Positions 13,000 to 19,163 of a stretch of 22,381 nt of DNA are shown here, piece after piece (position 1 is the stretch's first letter; each line of letters starts with the position of its first letter). The stretch covers positions 1 through 22,381 of IMG/VR virus record IMGVR_UViG_3300042402_001013; one strand, written 5' to 3'. The notes under the pieces were generated by a model, which was given only the letters and a program-made list of their open reading frames with translations, did no database searches and was not told the DNA's origin. Position numbers and translations under genes: made by a program. The stretch is from a virus.

Positions 13000-13908
13000 T
13001 CAGGCAACCAGAGCGTACGTATTTTCCATTACCATGTCAGCAGCAAACTGTGCCGCATTCGCTGCGCTGTAGAGCAACTTTGGCTCATCCTTGCAACGCT
13101 TAGCCCAACCCTTTAGGTAAGCCGCGCTCTGCTCCTCATTCAACGGAACCTCAGTATTAGCACACAGGAACGCAGCAGCAAACTCTGCAACCAACTCTTC
13201 CTTAGCGTAAGTATCAGTACCAAAACCACCCTTCTCAAGCCGGTTAGCGCGAGACTCGTGACCCGTGCTATGAGCAATCTCGTGAAAGAGAGTCTGATAG
13301 TAGGCTGCGAGAGTCTTGAACTGATCCACCTCAGGCATCGTGATGCTATCCGTCGAAGGCATGTAGAATGCACGATCACCACCGTGCTGGAATCCTGCAA
13401 TCGTATCACACCACTCAGCCGTAATCAACGCAGCCTCAGGGTACTCTTCATCATGCTCAAAACCCTCAACGTCAGGCTCAGGGACAATAAACTCGTCAAT
13501 ACCCTCAATCTGCGAACCATTGAAAACCCTGTAATAACGCTGAAACCACGAAGTCTTAGTCTCAACCTCACCTGTAGACTCGTCCTCAACCTCAGTCTGC
13601 GTAGCCTTGTTGTAGATAACAATGGTAGACTTGCTACCCTTGCGAACCTTCATGCCCTCAGGCAGGCTATTCATGGTGTAGAATCGCGGATCATTCCACT
13701 CGTTGATCTCCATGAGATACGAGAGATACATGCTGTTGAAGCCCGTGTAACGACGATTACTAATACCATTCTTTGGTGCCATAACATCGTCACGACCACG
13801 CACAATCCACGGACGACTCCACGGAGCAACACCCTGCTCCATTAGAGTAATCAGTCCCTCCGTGATCTCTGCATGAACCTCAGCAATATCAAACTTCTTC
13901 TTAGCCAT
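13000..13908 (-). CDS. ardC: ArdC-like antirestriction protein
   Basis: This 302-residue protein has two parts. The N-terminal half (about 8-150) has the ArdC/TraC ssDNA-binding pattern: TLMEQGVAPWSRPW near 21-34, GISNRRYTGFNSMYLS (48-63) and GMKVRKGSKSTIVIYN (85-100). The C-terminal half has a metallopeptidase signature HEIAH (209-213) with a likely third ligand in EELVAEFAAAFL (237-248). ArdC proteins protect incoming single-stranded plasmid or phage DNA from restriction. The start ATG 13908 follows AAAGGAGA and the leader hairpin at 13924-13971. A longer reading frame to 14130 would run through the hairpin and is not favoured. It is probably an early gene protecting entering DNA. Confidence 0.85.
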   Translation of the reverse strand: MAKKKFDIAEVHAEITEGLITLMEQGVAPWSRPWIVRGRDDVMAPKNGISNRRYTGFNSMYLSYLMEINEWNDPRFYTMNSLPEGMKVRKGSKSTIVIYNKATQTEVEDESTGEVETKTSWFQRYYRVFNGSQIEGIDEFIVPEPDVEGFEHDEEYPEAALITAEWCDTIAGFQHGGDRAFYMPSTDSITMPEVDQFKTLAAYYQTLFHEIAHSTGHESRANRLEKGGFGTDTYAKEELVAEFAAAFLCANTEVPLNEEQSAAYLKGWAKRCKDEPKLLYSAANAAQFAADMVMENTYALVA

Positions 13909-13923
13909 TTCAGTCTCCTTTAT

Positions 13924-13971
13924 CTCTCTATAGAAAAGAACTTCACTTCGTTCAGTTCTTTTCTTAGAGAG
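13924..13971 (-). promoter_or_regulatory. Leader hairpin of the antirestriction gene
   Basis: On the minus strand the arms CTCTCTAAGAAAAGAACT and AGTTCTTTTCTATAGAGAG pair. Between them lies GA-AC-GAA-GT-GA, the same loop core as at 12933-12982. The outer CTCTCTA/TAGAGAG is shared, but the inner stem differs by compensating changes. The stop codon of the upstream gene (13964-13966) lies in the 5' arm, so ribosomes finishing that gene would disturb the fold. The ribosome binding site follows the 3' arm. Confidence 0.75.
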
Positions 13972-14134
13972 TATAGTCTTTAGCAGCCCAGCAGAACAGA
14001 GCGATAGCGTAAGCCTCGTCCCACGCTTCCTCGTACGAATCAAACGTACCAGCGTACTCGCAATCATAATCATCATCACTATTGCGAATCCACAGGTCGT
14101 ACACACCTTCACAAATGTACTCAATCTCAAACAT
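13964..14134 (-). CDS. Small acidic protein
   Basis: This 56-residue protein was not recognised. It is acidic and aromatic (YDLWIRNSDDDYDCEYAGTFDSYEEAWDEAYAIALFCW), with a strand-turn then YEEAWDEAYAIA helix plan that resembles the gene at 14886-15116 (VGTFDISAEAEYVAAAF). The start is ATG 14134, overlapping the end of the 32-residue membrane peptide gene by 8 nt. Its stop is inside the leader hairpin of ardC. Confidence 0.65.
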   Translation of the reverse strand: MFEIEYICEGVYDLWIRNSDDDYDCEYAGTFDSYEEAWDEAYAIALFCWAAKDYTL

Positions 14135-14225
14135 TACGACTCCTATCTACGATTTCTACAACAAGCATACCTATAAGGAATGCTAATACAGGTAGTACAG
14201 CGATGTAAAATACTGCCTCAATCAT
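14127..14225 (-). CDS. Tiny predicted membrane protein
   Basis: This 32-residue protein is almost entirely one hydrophobic segment (VFYIAVLPVLAFLIGMLVVEIV, in shorter stretches around residues 5-26) and ends DRSRNV, a positive tail. It should span the membrane once. The ATG overlaps the stop of the gene before it by 8 nt, and its own end overlaps the next gene by 8 nt. Ribosome binding site AGAAAG is weak. Role unknown; a small lysis or exclusion peptide is possible, and not shown. Confidence 0.55.
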   Translation of the reverse strand: MIEAVFYIAVLPVLAFLIGMLVVEIVDRSRNV

Positions 14226-14385
14226 TATTCTTTCTCATTTCATTATGCAACGCATCCCTAACAATTCGCAAATTTGCAAGGTATCTTACAGAAACAAACT
14301 CGTTATTGAGTTCTACCGTAAGACAAGCCCACAAAGCGTTAGCAGCCTCACGATCCATCGTTATAGTTACGTTATTTTTACTCAT
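14218..14385 (-). CDS. Small hypothetical protein
   Basis: This 55-residue protein was not recognised. A short strand (NNVTITMDREAANALW) leads into helical sequence ending in basic residues (NLRIVRDALHNEMRKNND). The MDREAANALWACL piece resembles a generic strand-helix domain found in several small phage proteins. It starts at ATG 14385, overlapping the upstream gene by 8 nt, and overlaps the next gene by 8 nt. Confidence 0.6.
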   Translation of the reverse strand: MSKNNVTITMDREAANALWACLTVELNNEFVSVRYLANLRIVRDALHNEMRKNND

Positions 14386-14509
14386 CTACCCACTCACCAT
14401 CCTGCTCATCATCGTACCATGCTAGGTAAGCGTTAGGATCATAATCAGGCTCAAAGTACAAGTACTCGTGCCATGCGGCAGGAAGTTCGATGTAAAAATC
14501 CTCGTTCAT
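14378..14509 (-). CDS. Very acidic small protein
   Basis: This 43-residue protein (for example FEPDYDPNAYLAWYDDEQDGEWVDE) is strongly acidic and aromatic, and no family is recognised. ATG 14509 is preceded by GAGGAGGCGTAGC at 4-10 nt. The gene follows the stop of the next upstream gene by one base. A longer frame to 14587 would lie within that gene and is unlikely. Confidence 0.58.
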   Translation of the reverse strand: MNEDFYIELPAAWHEYLYFEPDYDPNAYLAWYDDEQDGEWVDE

Positions 14510-14510
14510 G

Positions 14511-14786
14511 CTACGCCTCCTCGTCAATTGTGGACTGGCACCCGTTGAGCAGGGACTCCAGCGCCCAACCCAAGTCGTCCTGAGCATCCATCGTCATGTT
14601 CCACGCATGCACCACCATCTTGCGGCTCATGTCAGCCGTCGTCGTCAGGTACATGTACTCCGGGTCGTGGAAGCGCATCACCGTCTCGTGCATGTGCTCC
14701 GCCTTGTTCAGGATCTCCATGCGCGCCTTCAGGCGCATCCACGCCTTCTCCACGTTGTCCACCATCGCCTGATTCACCATTCTCAT
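14511..14786 (-). CDS. Helical hypothetical protein, GC-rich gene
   Basis: This 91-residue, Met-rich, mostly helical protein (KAWMRLKARMEILNKAEHMHETVMRFHD and AWNMTMDAQDDLGWALESLLNG) has no recognised domain. AGAAAGG lies 4 nt before ATG 14786. Its third-codon positions are mostly C or G, unlike the T- and A-ending codons of the polymerase or portal genes, so this gene may have a different recent history. Confidence 0.65.
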   Translation of the reverse strand: MRMVNQAMVDNVEKAWMRLKARMEILNKAEHMHETVMRFHDPEYMYLTTTADMSRKMVVHAWNMTMDAQDDLGWALESLLNGCQSTIDEEA

Positions 14787-14796
14787 ACAGCCTTTC

Positions 14797-14825
14797 TAAG
14801 CATTCTACACCCACACCATGTGGGG
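14797..14825. repeat. Imperfect hairpin between small genes
   Basis: CTACACCCACACCATGTGGGGTAG folds with bulges into a stem whose loop is CAC-CAT-GTG, a C-NNN-G triloop like those in the array at 16.5-17 kb. It lies in a 99-base gap (14787-14885) that also holds three copies of CCTACAC (14833, 14841, 14885). No promoter or terminator is clear. Confidence 0.4.
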
Positions 14826-14885
14826 TAGTATTCCTACACACCTACACAAGCCTCAGAAGGCTCTGTAGACCCCTCAAAACGCATC

Positions 14886-15116
14886 CTACACACTCACCTC
14901 AGGATCATAAAGATTGTTCTCGTACCAACCCTCAAGTTCCTCACAAAAAGCAGCCGCAACATACTCTGCCTCTGCACTAATATCAAACGTACCAACAAAC
15001 TCCGGAGCCTCATCCCCGAACACATGCTCCACCGTGAAAACATCACCATCACGCCAGATACGCACATACTCAAGATTCTCCCACACCGTGTAGGAACGCC
15101 ACAGACCTTCACGCAT
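14886..15116 (-). CDS. Small acidic hypothetical protein
   Basis: This 76-residue protein was not recognised. It looks like a strand-rich start (SYTVWENLEYVRIWRDGDVFTVEHVF) followed by VGTFDISAEAEYVAAAFCEELEGW, a strand-helix plan shared with the gene at 13964-14134. The two may be distant duplicates. ATG 15116 overlaps the stop of the gene before it (TAATG). The 99-base gap after it suggests that the operon may be interrupted here. Confidence 0.62.
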   Translation of the reverse strand: MREGLWRSYTVWENLEYVRIWRDGDVFTVEHVFGDEAPEFVGTFDISAEAEYVAAAFCEELEGWYENNLYDPEVSV

Positions 15117-15295
15117 TACATCATCTCCATGTTAGCAATGTCCGTCATCATCTGCTTCGCAAGATCAATCCACGGCTCAGGACGACCAAAGTCGTACTCA
15201 CTCACCATCACGCTCAACCCATTATCAAGCAAATCAAGTTCCACACGATCACACACAATCGTCACACGCTCATCCGTATCAAGCATCACACGCAT
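15116..15295 (-). CDS. Small hypothetical protein
   Basis: This 59-residue protein was not recognised. Valine-rich strands (RVTIVCDRVELDLLDNGLSVMVSEYDFGR) are followed by a helix (PWIDLAKQMMTDIANMEMM). Codons are T/G-ending. Both ends are coupled by one-base overlaps with the neighbouring genes (TAATG), which supports it as real. Confidence 0.6.
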   Translation of the reverse strand: MRVMLDTDERVTIVCDRVELDLLDNGLSVMVSEYDFGRPEPWIDLAKQMMTDIANMEMM

Positions 15296-15405
15296 TACTT
15301 CTTCTCCTTCGGCTTCGGAATGCGCTTACCCGTCTTAGAATCTTCCATGCGAATACCATGCTGAGCAAGAATCTGCTCAACGGTCAGAGGCTTCTTCTCG
15401 CTCAT
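15295..15405 (-). CDS. Tiny basic protein
   Basis: This 36-residue basic protein (SEKKPLTVEQILAQHGIRM then KTGKRIPKPKEKK) was not recognised. The first part looks like one helix and the tail is lysine-rich. The ATG overlaps the upstream stop (ATGA) and the stop overlaps the next ATG (TAATG). Confidence 0.55.
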   Translation of the reverse strand: MSEKKPLTVEQILAQHGIRMEDSKTGKRIPKPKEKK

Positions 15406-15569
15406 GCTGCGCACACCTCCCACACATAAGCAACCTCGTTCCAGTCGTAGCCGCAAGCCTCCAAGTAATCACGAAGGTCAGCAACCTGCTCACCCGTGAT
15501 CCCGAAGTGAACCGACTCGCAAGTCAGCGTATCCACGATATCGTCGTTGATCTCAACCTTGTACTTCAT
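15402..15569 (-). CDS. Small acidic hypothetical protein
   Basis: This 55-residue protein (MKYKVEINDDIVDTLTCESV then FGITGEQVADLRDYLEACGYDW) was not recognised. AAGGAG lies 6 nt before ATG 15569. It is the first gene downstream of the promoter at 15601-15629 and so heads a short leftward transcript. Confidence 0.65.
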   Translation of the reverse strand: MKYKVEINDDIVDTLTCESVHFGITGEQVADLRDYLEACGYDWNEVAYVWEVCAA

Positions 15570-15600
15570 CCTGCACTCCTTGTGCTTCGCTTGTAGACAC

Positions 15601-15629
15601 ACATTATCGAACACTTGGCGGCTTGTCAA
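15601..15629 (-). promoter_or_regulatory. Sigma-70-type promoter, leftward
   Basis: A perfect TTGACA (15624-15629) is followed after 17 bp by TAATGT (15601-15606) on the minus strand. The -35 box overlaps the stop of the gene at 15626. The first ATG with a ribosome binding site downstream is 15569. Confidence 0.65.
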
Positions 15630-15835
15630 AGCCTGCCCGTCGCAATCCCATCCGACTCTACAACTTCTGCGAGCAGAGCCAGCGCAGAAACAACCTTTGC
15701 CTGACGATCAGCATACTCGGGCTGCACATACGCACCATCACGGTCAGCACTCGCATCCTGCAAATCCCAAATCAGCCAGCGAATGTCATCACCAGACATA
15801 TCCAACGCGCTCAGAATCTCGTGAACTTCCCGCAT
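15626..15835 (-). CDS. Hypothetical helical protein, GC-rich
   Basis: This 69-residue acidic, helical protein (REVHEILSALDMSGDDIRWLIWDLQDASADRDGAYVQPEY then QAKVVSALALLAEVVES) was not recognised. Its codons are GC-rich. The ATG overlaps the upstream stop (TGATG), and its own stop codon lies in the -35 box of the next promoter. Confidence 0.62.
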   Translation of the reverse strand: MREVHEILSALDMSGDDIRWLIWDLQDASADRDGAYVQPEYADRQAKVVSALALLAEVVESDGIATGRL

Positions 15836-16050
15836 CACACACCCTCCCGCTCATCGCCGCGCATCCGGCTGTTGGAACGCAAGCCCAGAGGACTCACGAT
15901 GTCTGTCACATGACGCTTGCCACGCTTAGCGTAGCCACGACCACGATTCCTGTACCGCTCAGCGATCTTCTCGCTATGCGAGTCACTCAGACGCTTGACC
16001 GTGAACACCTGAACCGAACCATCGGGCTGAATCCGCTCAACCTTGCGCAT
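15835..16050 (-). CDS. Small basic protein
   Basis: This 71-residue protein is strongly basic (ERYRNRGRGYAKRGKRHVTDIV) with a strand-like start (RKVERIQPDGSVQVFTVKRLS) and was not recognised. The basic middle could bind nucleic acid. GGAAGGAG is 6 nt before ATG 16050. A longer frame to 16089 starts within a run of pairing bases and has no ribosome binding site. Confidence 0.62.
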   Translation of the reverse strand: MRKVERIQPDGSVQVFTVKRLSDSHSEKIAERYRNRGRGYAKRGKRHVTDIVSPLGLRSNSRMRGDEREGV

Positions 16051-16102
16051 GTTGCGCTCCTTCCGCTTGTGTGAGAGAGAGTGTAGCACAGGTACGGGGA
16101 GT

Positions 16103-16471
16103 CTACGACTCCAGCCGCACCTTGCGCTGCACCTTGACGCGCTCGCCGCCGATCATGACGCTGACCGTGTTGCGACCACGCTTGCCCTGCCGACCGACCA
16201 CCGTGACCGACTCGCCACCAGAGGTGGCAAGAGCCATGTAGCAGACCTTGCAAATGCCTTCGGCATTCACACGCCGCGCCTTCTTGGCGAAGCCACAGCA
16301 CTTGCACTTCACCTTCTCAGCCTTCGGCTTCACATCCGCCACGAGGTCTTCGACCTTGGCAGCAGCCTCCACCACCTGCACACCCTGATCCTCGTTGAGG
16401 ATCTGGATCAGCATGGCAGCCTGCTCCGGGGAGAGAGCCTCGATCTTCGAAACGATGCTGTTGGAGTCCAT
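16103..16471 (-). CDS. Zinc-finger protein with disordered linker
   Basis: This 122-residue protein has a helical N-terminus (SKIEALSPEQAAMLIQILN) and an acidic, Ala-rich linker. A CKCCGFAKKARRVNAEGICKVC segment (written here in parts, residues about 56-78) has two CxxC-type pairs likely to bind zinc, and a basic strand-rich tail (GGERVKVQRKVRLES) follows. GC-rich codons are used. ATG 16471 has AAAGGA upstream and lies just after the hairpin at 16480-16531. It is the first leftward gene, so it may be expressed early and bind DNA or RNA; no family is recognised. Confidence 0.68.
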   Translation of the reverse strand: MDSNSIVSKIEALSPEQAAMLIQILNEDQGVQVVEAAAKVEDLVADVKPKAEKVKCKCCGFAKKARRVNAEGICKVCYMALATSGGESVTVVGRQGKRGRNTVSVMIGGERVKVQRKVRLES

Positions 16472-16479
16472 CTTCTTTC

Positions 16480-16531
16480 CTTTCTAGAGAGTTCTTCTTC
16501 TCACTACGTTCGAAGAAGAACTATCTGAAAG
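16480..16531 (-). promoter_or_regulatory. Leader hairpin of the first leftward gene
   Basis: The arms CTTTCAGATAGTTCTTCTTC and GAAGAAGAACTCTCTAGAAAG pair on the minus strand. Between them lies GA-AC-GTA-GT-GA: tandem G-A mismatches, a 2-bp stem and a GTA triloop. It is directly upstream of the ribosome binding site of the gene at 16471 and shares its core with the hairpins at 12933 and 13924. Confidence 0.72.
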
Positions 16532-16926
16532 GGAATAGAGGTTTCGGCGGCAAAACTCCCTAATCTCTCTCTATAGAGAGAGAGATTAGAAACATATCTT
16601 CTTTATCTAGACTAACTAATGCCAAAGGCACTTAGTTAGTATCTAGATAGAAGATATAAACCTAGACTACTAGAACTACGTTCAGTAGTCTAAGTGTACA
16701 ATACTACACAATCTTCGATTGTAGTAGTATTTGGCTTAGTTATACACTATCTACTAATACTATGTATTAGATAGAGAGTGTGTAGATTGGACTAATAAAC
16801 TATACCAACATAGTTGGTATAAGTATACTACTACTCTGTAGTAGTATATATATTATATACTATAGAGTAACATAGTTACTCTTAGTATATACTGGCTGAT
16901 AATAAAATATAATAAACCCTGTTTAT

Positions 16927-16955
16927 TATATAATATATTCTACTTGACTCGTAAA
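16927..16955 (-). promoter_or_regulatory. Possible leftward promoter
   Basis: TTTACG (16950-16955) and TATATA (16927-16932) on the minus strand are 17 bp apart, with TATAAT nearby at a longer spacing. It would make an RNA leader carrying the hairpin array before the gene at 16471. The -35 box is weak and AT-rich DNA gives such matches by chance. Confidence 0.3.
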
Positions 16956-17096
16956 ATACTCCCTACATTCTACTAGCAAATGCTAGTAGGCTCCTTGTAA
17001 AATATCAGGCTCCTCGCAACGTCACATGCGCATGCGTACCCCCGTTTACACCCTCCACAATATATATAATTACTATGCATATATTTTTGGTACATT

Positions 17097-17125
17097 TTGA
17101 GTTTGGCTTAGAATAATGGTATATT
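17097..17125 (+). promoter_or_regulatory. Rightward promoter of the packaging and head genes
   Basis: TTGAGT (17097-17102) and TATATT (17120-17125) are separated by 17 bp. Transcription should start near 17132, about 87 bases before the first rightward gene at 17219. The match is good for a host sigma-70-type RNA polymerase. Confidence 0.6.
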
Positions 17126-17218
17126 GTTAAAGTTTTATTAAGATTTGTGTTTTGATGTCCGATTTGTGTGTTTCTGGGTGTTATTATTAGTAGAGGGGTA
17201 TTTTTTTAAGGAGTTGTT

Positions 17219-17356
17219 ATGTTTGGTTCTAATGTTCAACCGAAGCGGCGGGTTAAGGAAGTTAAGAAGGAGCCTTGGTATTGTCATTCTTGTGATTTGG
17301 AGCATCCTCATTATTATTCTAAGTGTCCTAAGTGTGGTGGGCATCGTCCTCATTAG
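17219..17356 (+). CDS. Small zinc-ribbon protein
   Basis: This 45-residue protein has a basic start (QPKRRVKEVKKEPW) and then CHSC, ten residues, CPKC, followed by GGHRPH: a CxxC-x10-CxxC zinc ribbon. Such small proteins often bind DNA or protein partners. AAGGAG is 5 nt before the ATG. It is the first gene of the rightward unit, just before the terminase large subunit, so a part in packaging or in late control is possible; this rests on position only. Confidence 0.75.
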   Translation: MFGSNVQPKRRVKEVKKEPWYCHSCDLEHPHYYSKCPKCGGHRPH

Positions 17357-17364
17357 GAGTTGTT

Positions 17365-18825
17365 TTGGCTAATTATACTTATAGTGATGCTAAGTTGAGT
17401 GTTTCGGGGCTTGAGTCGTTGATGGAGGAGTTTCCGGGTAAGATGGTGTGGTTTGTTTCTAAGGGTTATGCGCCGCACTATTATCAGGTGTTGTTTCATT
17501 GTGATAAGAATGGTGCTAATCTTACTCGTTTTAGGCACTTGGTAGCGGGGCGGCGTGGTGGTAAGACTCTTAGTGCTGCGTGGGAGGTTCTTTTTTATTG
17601 TTTGCATCCTGAACAATTCCATTTGGATGCACACGGTCGTAAGAGCGACCAGCCTTTGTGGGTGTGGGCGCTTTCTGCTTCGTATAAGGTGGGGCGACCG
17701 TCGTATTTGACGTTCCGTGATGTGTGTATTAAGGCGGGATTGACGATTGGTAAAGAGGTAAAGGAGAATAAGGGTGGTTTGAGGTTCGAATTTGATAATG
17801 GTAGTCTTGTAGAGTTTAAGTCTGCTGAGGATCCACAGTCGCTTCGTGGTGCTGGTTTGGATATTCTTTGGATGGATGAGGCTGCTTTTATTAAGCATGA
17901 CGAGTCTTGGGGTGTTATTCGCCCTTCTTTGTCGGATAAGCAGGGTTTGCTTATTACGACGACCACTCCGAACCAGAAGAATTGGTTTTATGAAGAGTTT
18001 TTTAGTGATGATGCTCGTAAAGACGCGAATAATAGTCGTGTAGAGTATCGTAGTATTGATAATCCTTACTTTCGTAAAGAAGAATGGGAATATGTGCAGT
18101 CTAGATATCATCCGCTGCTTTTCGCACAAGAGTATATGGCGAGTTTTGACAGTATGGCAGGCAAAGACCTAGCCGGAGATTGGCTGCACTATTATGATTC
18201 TAATGATTTGATTGATGAGGATGGAAAACCGCTTAAATTGCGTAAATACATGGGAGTTGACCCTGCGATCAGTTTGTCTGCTAATGCTGACAGGTTTGTG
18301 ATCACTATTATTGGGGTGGCAGACTCTAACGAGGTGTTTCTACTAGAGCAATACGCGGCGCGAATTCCATTCGCAGAGCAACTCATTAAGATTGAGGAGT
18401 ATTATATTAAGTATAAGCCGGAGATTATTGGTATTGAGTCGAATGCTTATCAGGCTGCGCTTGTTCAGCAGACTGAGCGTCTTACTAGTATGCCTCCTGT
18501 TGTTCCTATGTTTGCTAAGGGTAAGAAGTGGGAGCGTATTCTGGCTATGAGTCCTTTGTTTAGGATTGGTAAGGTTAAGATTAAGAAGGATCATGTTGAT
18601 TTTATTCAGGAGTGGGTTGATTATGATTCTTCGATTCGTGCTCCTAAGGATGACTGTTTGGATAGTATGGAGATTGCTCTTCGTACTGCTGGCGCGTTGT
18701 TGGGAGAGTTTGTTGTTGAGAAGCCTAGTGTTGTTTCGGCTATGCCGGATTGGGTTTTGAATGATTTGCCTTCTGGTAAGAAGGAAGATAAATATATTGA
18801 CGAGTTTATGGGGAGTATTTGGTAA
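17365..18825 (+). CDS. terL: Terminase large subunit
   Basis: This protein of about 486 residues is the packaging motor and nuclease. The ATPase has Walker A AGRRGGKT (61-68), Walker B LDILWMDE (165-172, Asp171-Glu172) and the coupling motif TTTP (199-202). The nuclease domain has Asp299 in GVDPA, Glu358 in IGIESN and Asp430/Asp433 in KDDCLDS. The start is inferred as TTG 17365, because AGGAGTTGTT stands before it exactly as AAGGAGTTGTT stands before the preceding gene's ATG. A frame from 17332 would overlap that gene and has no ribosome binding site. Its stop overlaps the next ATG. Confidence 0.95.
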   Translation: MANYTYSDAKLSVSGLESLMEEFPGKMVWFVSKGYAPHYYQVLFHCDKNGANLTRFRHLVAGRRGGKTLSAAWEVLFYCLHPEQFHLDAHGRKSDQPLWVWALSASYKVGRPSYLTFRDVCIKAGLTIGKEVKENKGGLRFEFDNGSLVEFKSAEDPQSLRGAGLDILWMDEAAFIKHDESWGVIRPSLSDKQGLLITTTTPNQKNWFYEEFFSDDARKDANNSRVEYRSIDNPYFRKEEWEYVQSRYHPLLFAQEYMASFDSMAGKDLAGDWLHYYDSNDLIDEDGKPLKLRKYMGVDPAISLSANADRFVITIIGVADSNEVFLLEQYAARIPFAEQLIKIEEYYIKYKPEIIGIESNAYQAALVQQTERLTSMPPVVPMFAKGKKWERILAMSPLFRIGKVKIKKDHVDFIQEWVDYDSSIRAPKDDCLDSMEIALRTAGALLGEFVVEKPSVVSAMPDWVLNDLPSGKKEDKYIDEFMGSIW

Positions 18826-19163
18826 TGCCTAAGTTTACGAATGTGCGTAATGCTTGTTGTGATGCTATTACTGGAGAGCGTTTAAAGCCTTCGGATAGTG
18901 TGTTTGATACTGAGATTGCTAATCGTAGGGATACGATGATGGCGCGTAGTCGTACGCGCCTTGTGAAGGAGGAGACTATTGTTTGGTTGGCGGAGCAAGC
19001 AGGATACGTTATTACTAAGCGTGATGCTGGAGATTCTGGAGACACAAAAAACGTGGACGAGCCAGATGTTAGCGTTGGAAACGGAGAGGCTGAGGTTGGA
19101 AAGCCTAAGGCTGGAGGGAAGTCAACCTCTAAGCGACGTTCCGATGGGCCAGTTAAGGATTAG
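18825..19163 (+). CDS. Hypothetical protein between terminase and portal
   Basis: This 112-residue protein was not recognised. Residues 1-65 look folded (NVRNACCDAITGERLKPSDSVFDTEIANRRDTMMARSRTRLVKEETIVWLAEQAGYVITK). The rest is a disordered acidic then Lys/Gly/Ser-rich tail. ATG 18825 overlaps the terminase stop (TAATG). Its place suggests a head or packaging role. Confidence 0.72.
   Translation: MPKFTNVRNACCDAITGERLKPSDSVFDTEIANRRDTMMARSRTRLVKEETIVWLAEQAGYVITKRDAGDSGDTKNVDEPDVSVGNGEAEVGKPKAGGKSTSKRRSDGPVKD

Larger units (their letters stand above)
16480..17218. repeat. Divergent intergenic region with a tandem array of stem-loops
   Basis: No gene is seen in these 740 bases. Consecutive hairpins occupy 16480-16531, 16560-16589, 16594-16657, 16663-16692, 16700-16731, 16743-16784, 16801-16821, 16824-16848, 16855-16890, 16908-16930 and 16970-16989. 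The stems are mostly 9-20 bp and different from one another. Triloops closed by C-G are AAA at 16624, TAC at 16505 and 16677, TTC, TAT, ATA, TCT, ATA and CCT. After 16990 come two copies of AGGCTCCT (16988, 17007), an AT-rich run and a rightward promoter. The region separates the leftward and rightward transcription units. Confidence 0.8.

Noticed and set aside
12933-13971. Leader hairpins read as rho-independent terminators
   Set aside because: Neither strand has a T run after the stem. Each hairpin is followed on the minus strand by a ribosome binding site and start codon.
13964-13990. TATACT at the end of the gene upstream of ardC as a -10 promoter box
   Set aside because: No acceptable -35 box lies at a usable spacing, and the bases are also the last codons and stop of the upstream gene and part of the hairpin stem.
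14632-14841. Open frame rich in Gly and Glu overlapping the gene at 14511-14786
   Set aside because: It lies in another frame of a GC-rich gene, has no ribosome binding site, and its translation looks like a frame artefact.
16480-16990. Hairpin array as a CRISPR array
   Set aside because: The units do not share a repeat sequence and there are no equal-length spacers; only the fold is shared. The nearby Cas4-like nuclease is in another operon, with no other cas genes.
17353-18129. Long open frame opposite the terminase gene
   Set aside because: It has the same compositional cause; the terminase motifs on the plus strand are complete, and the antisense product has no recognisable features.
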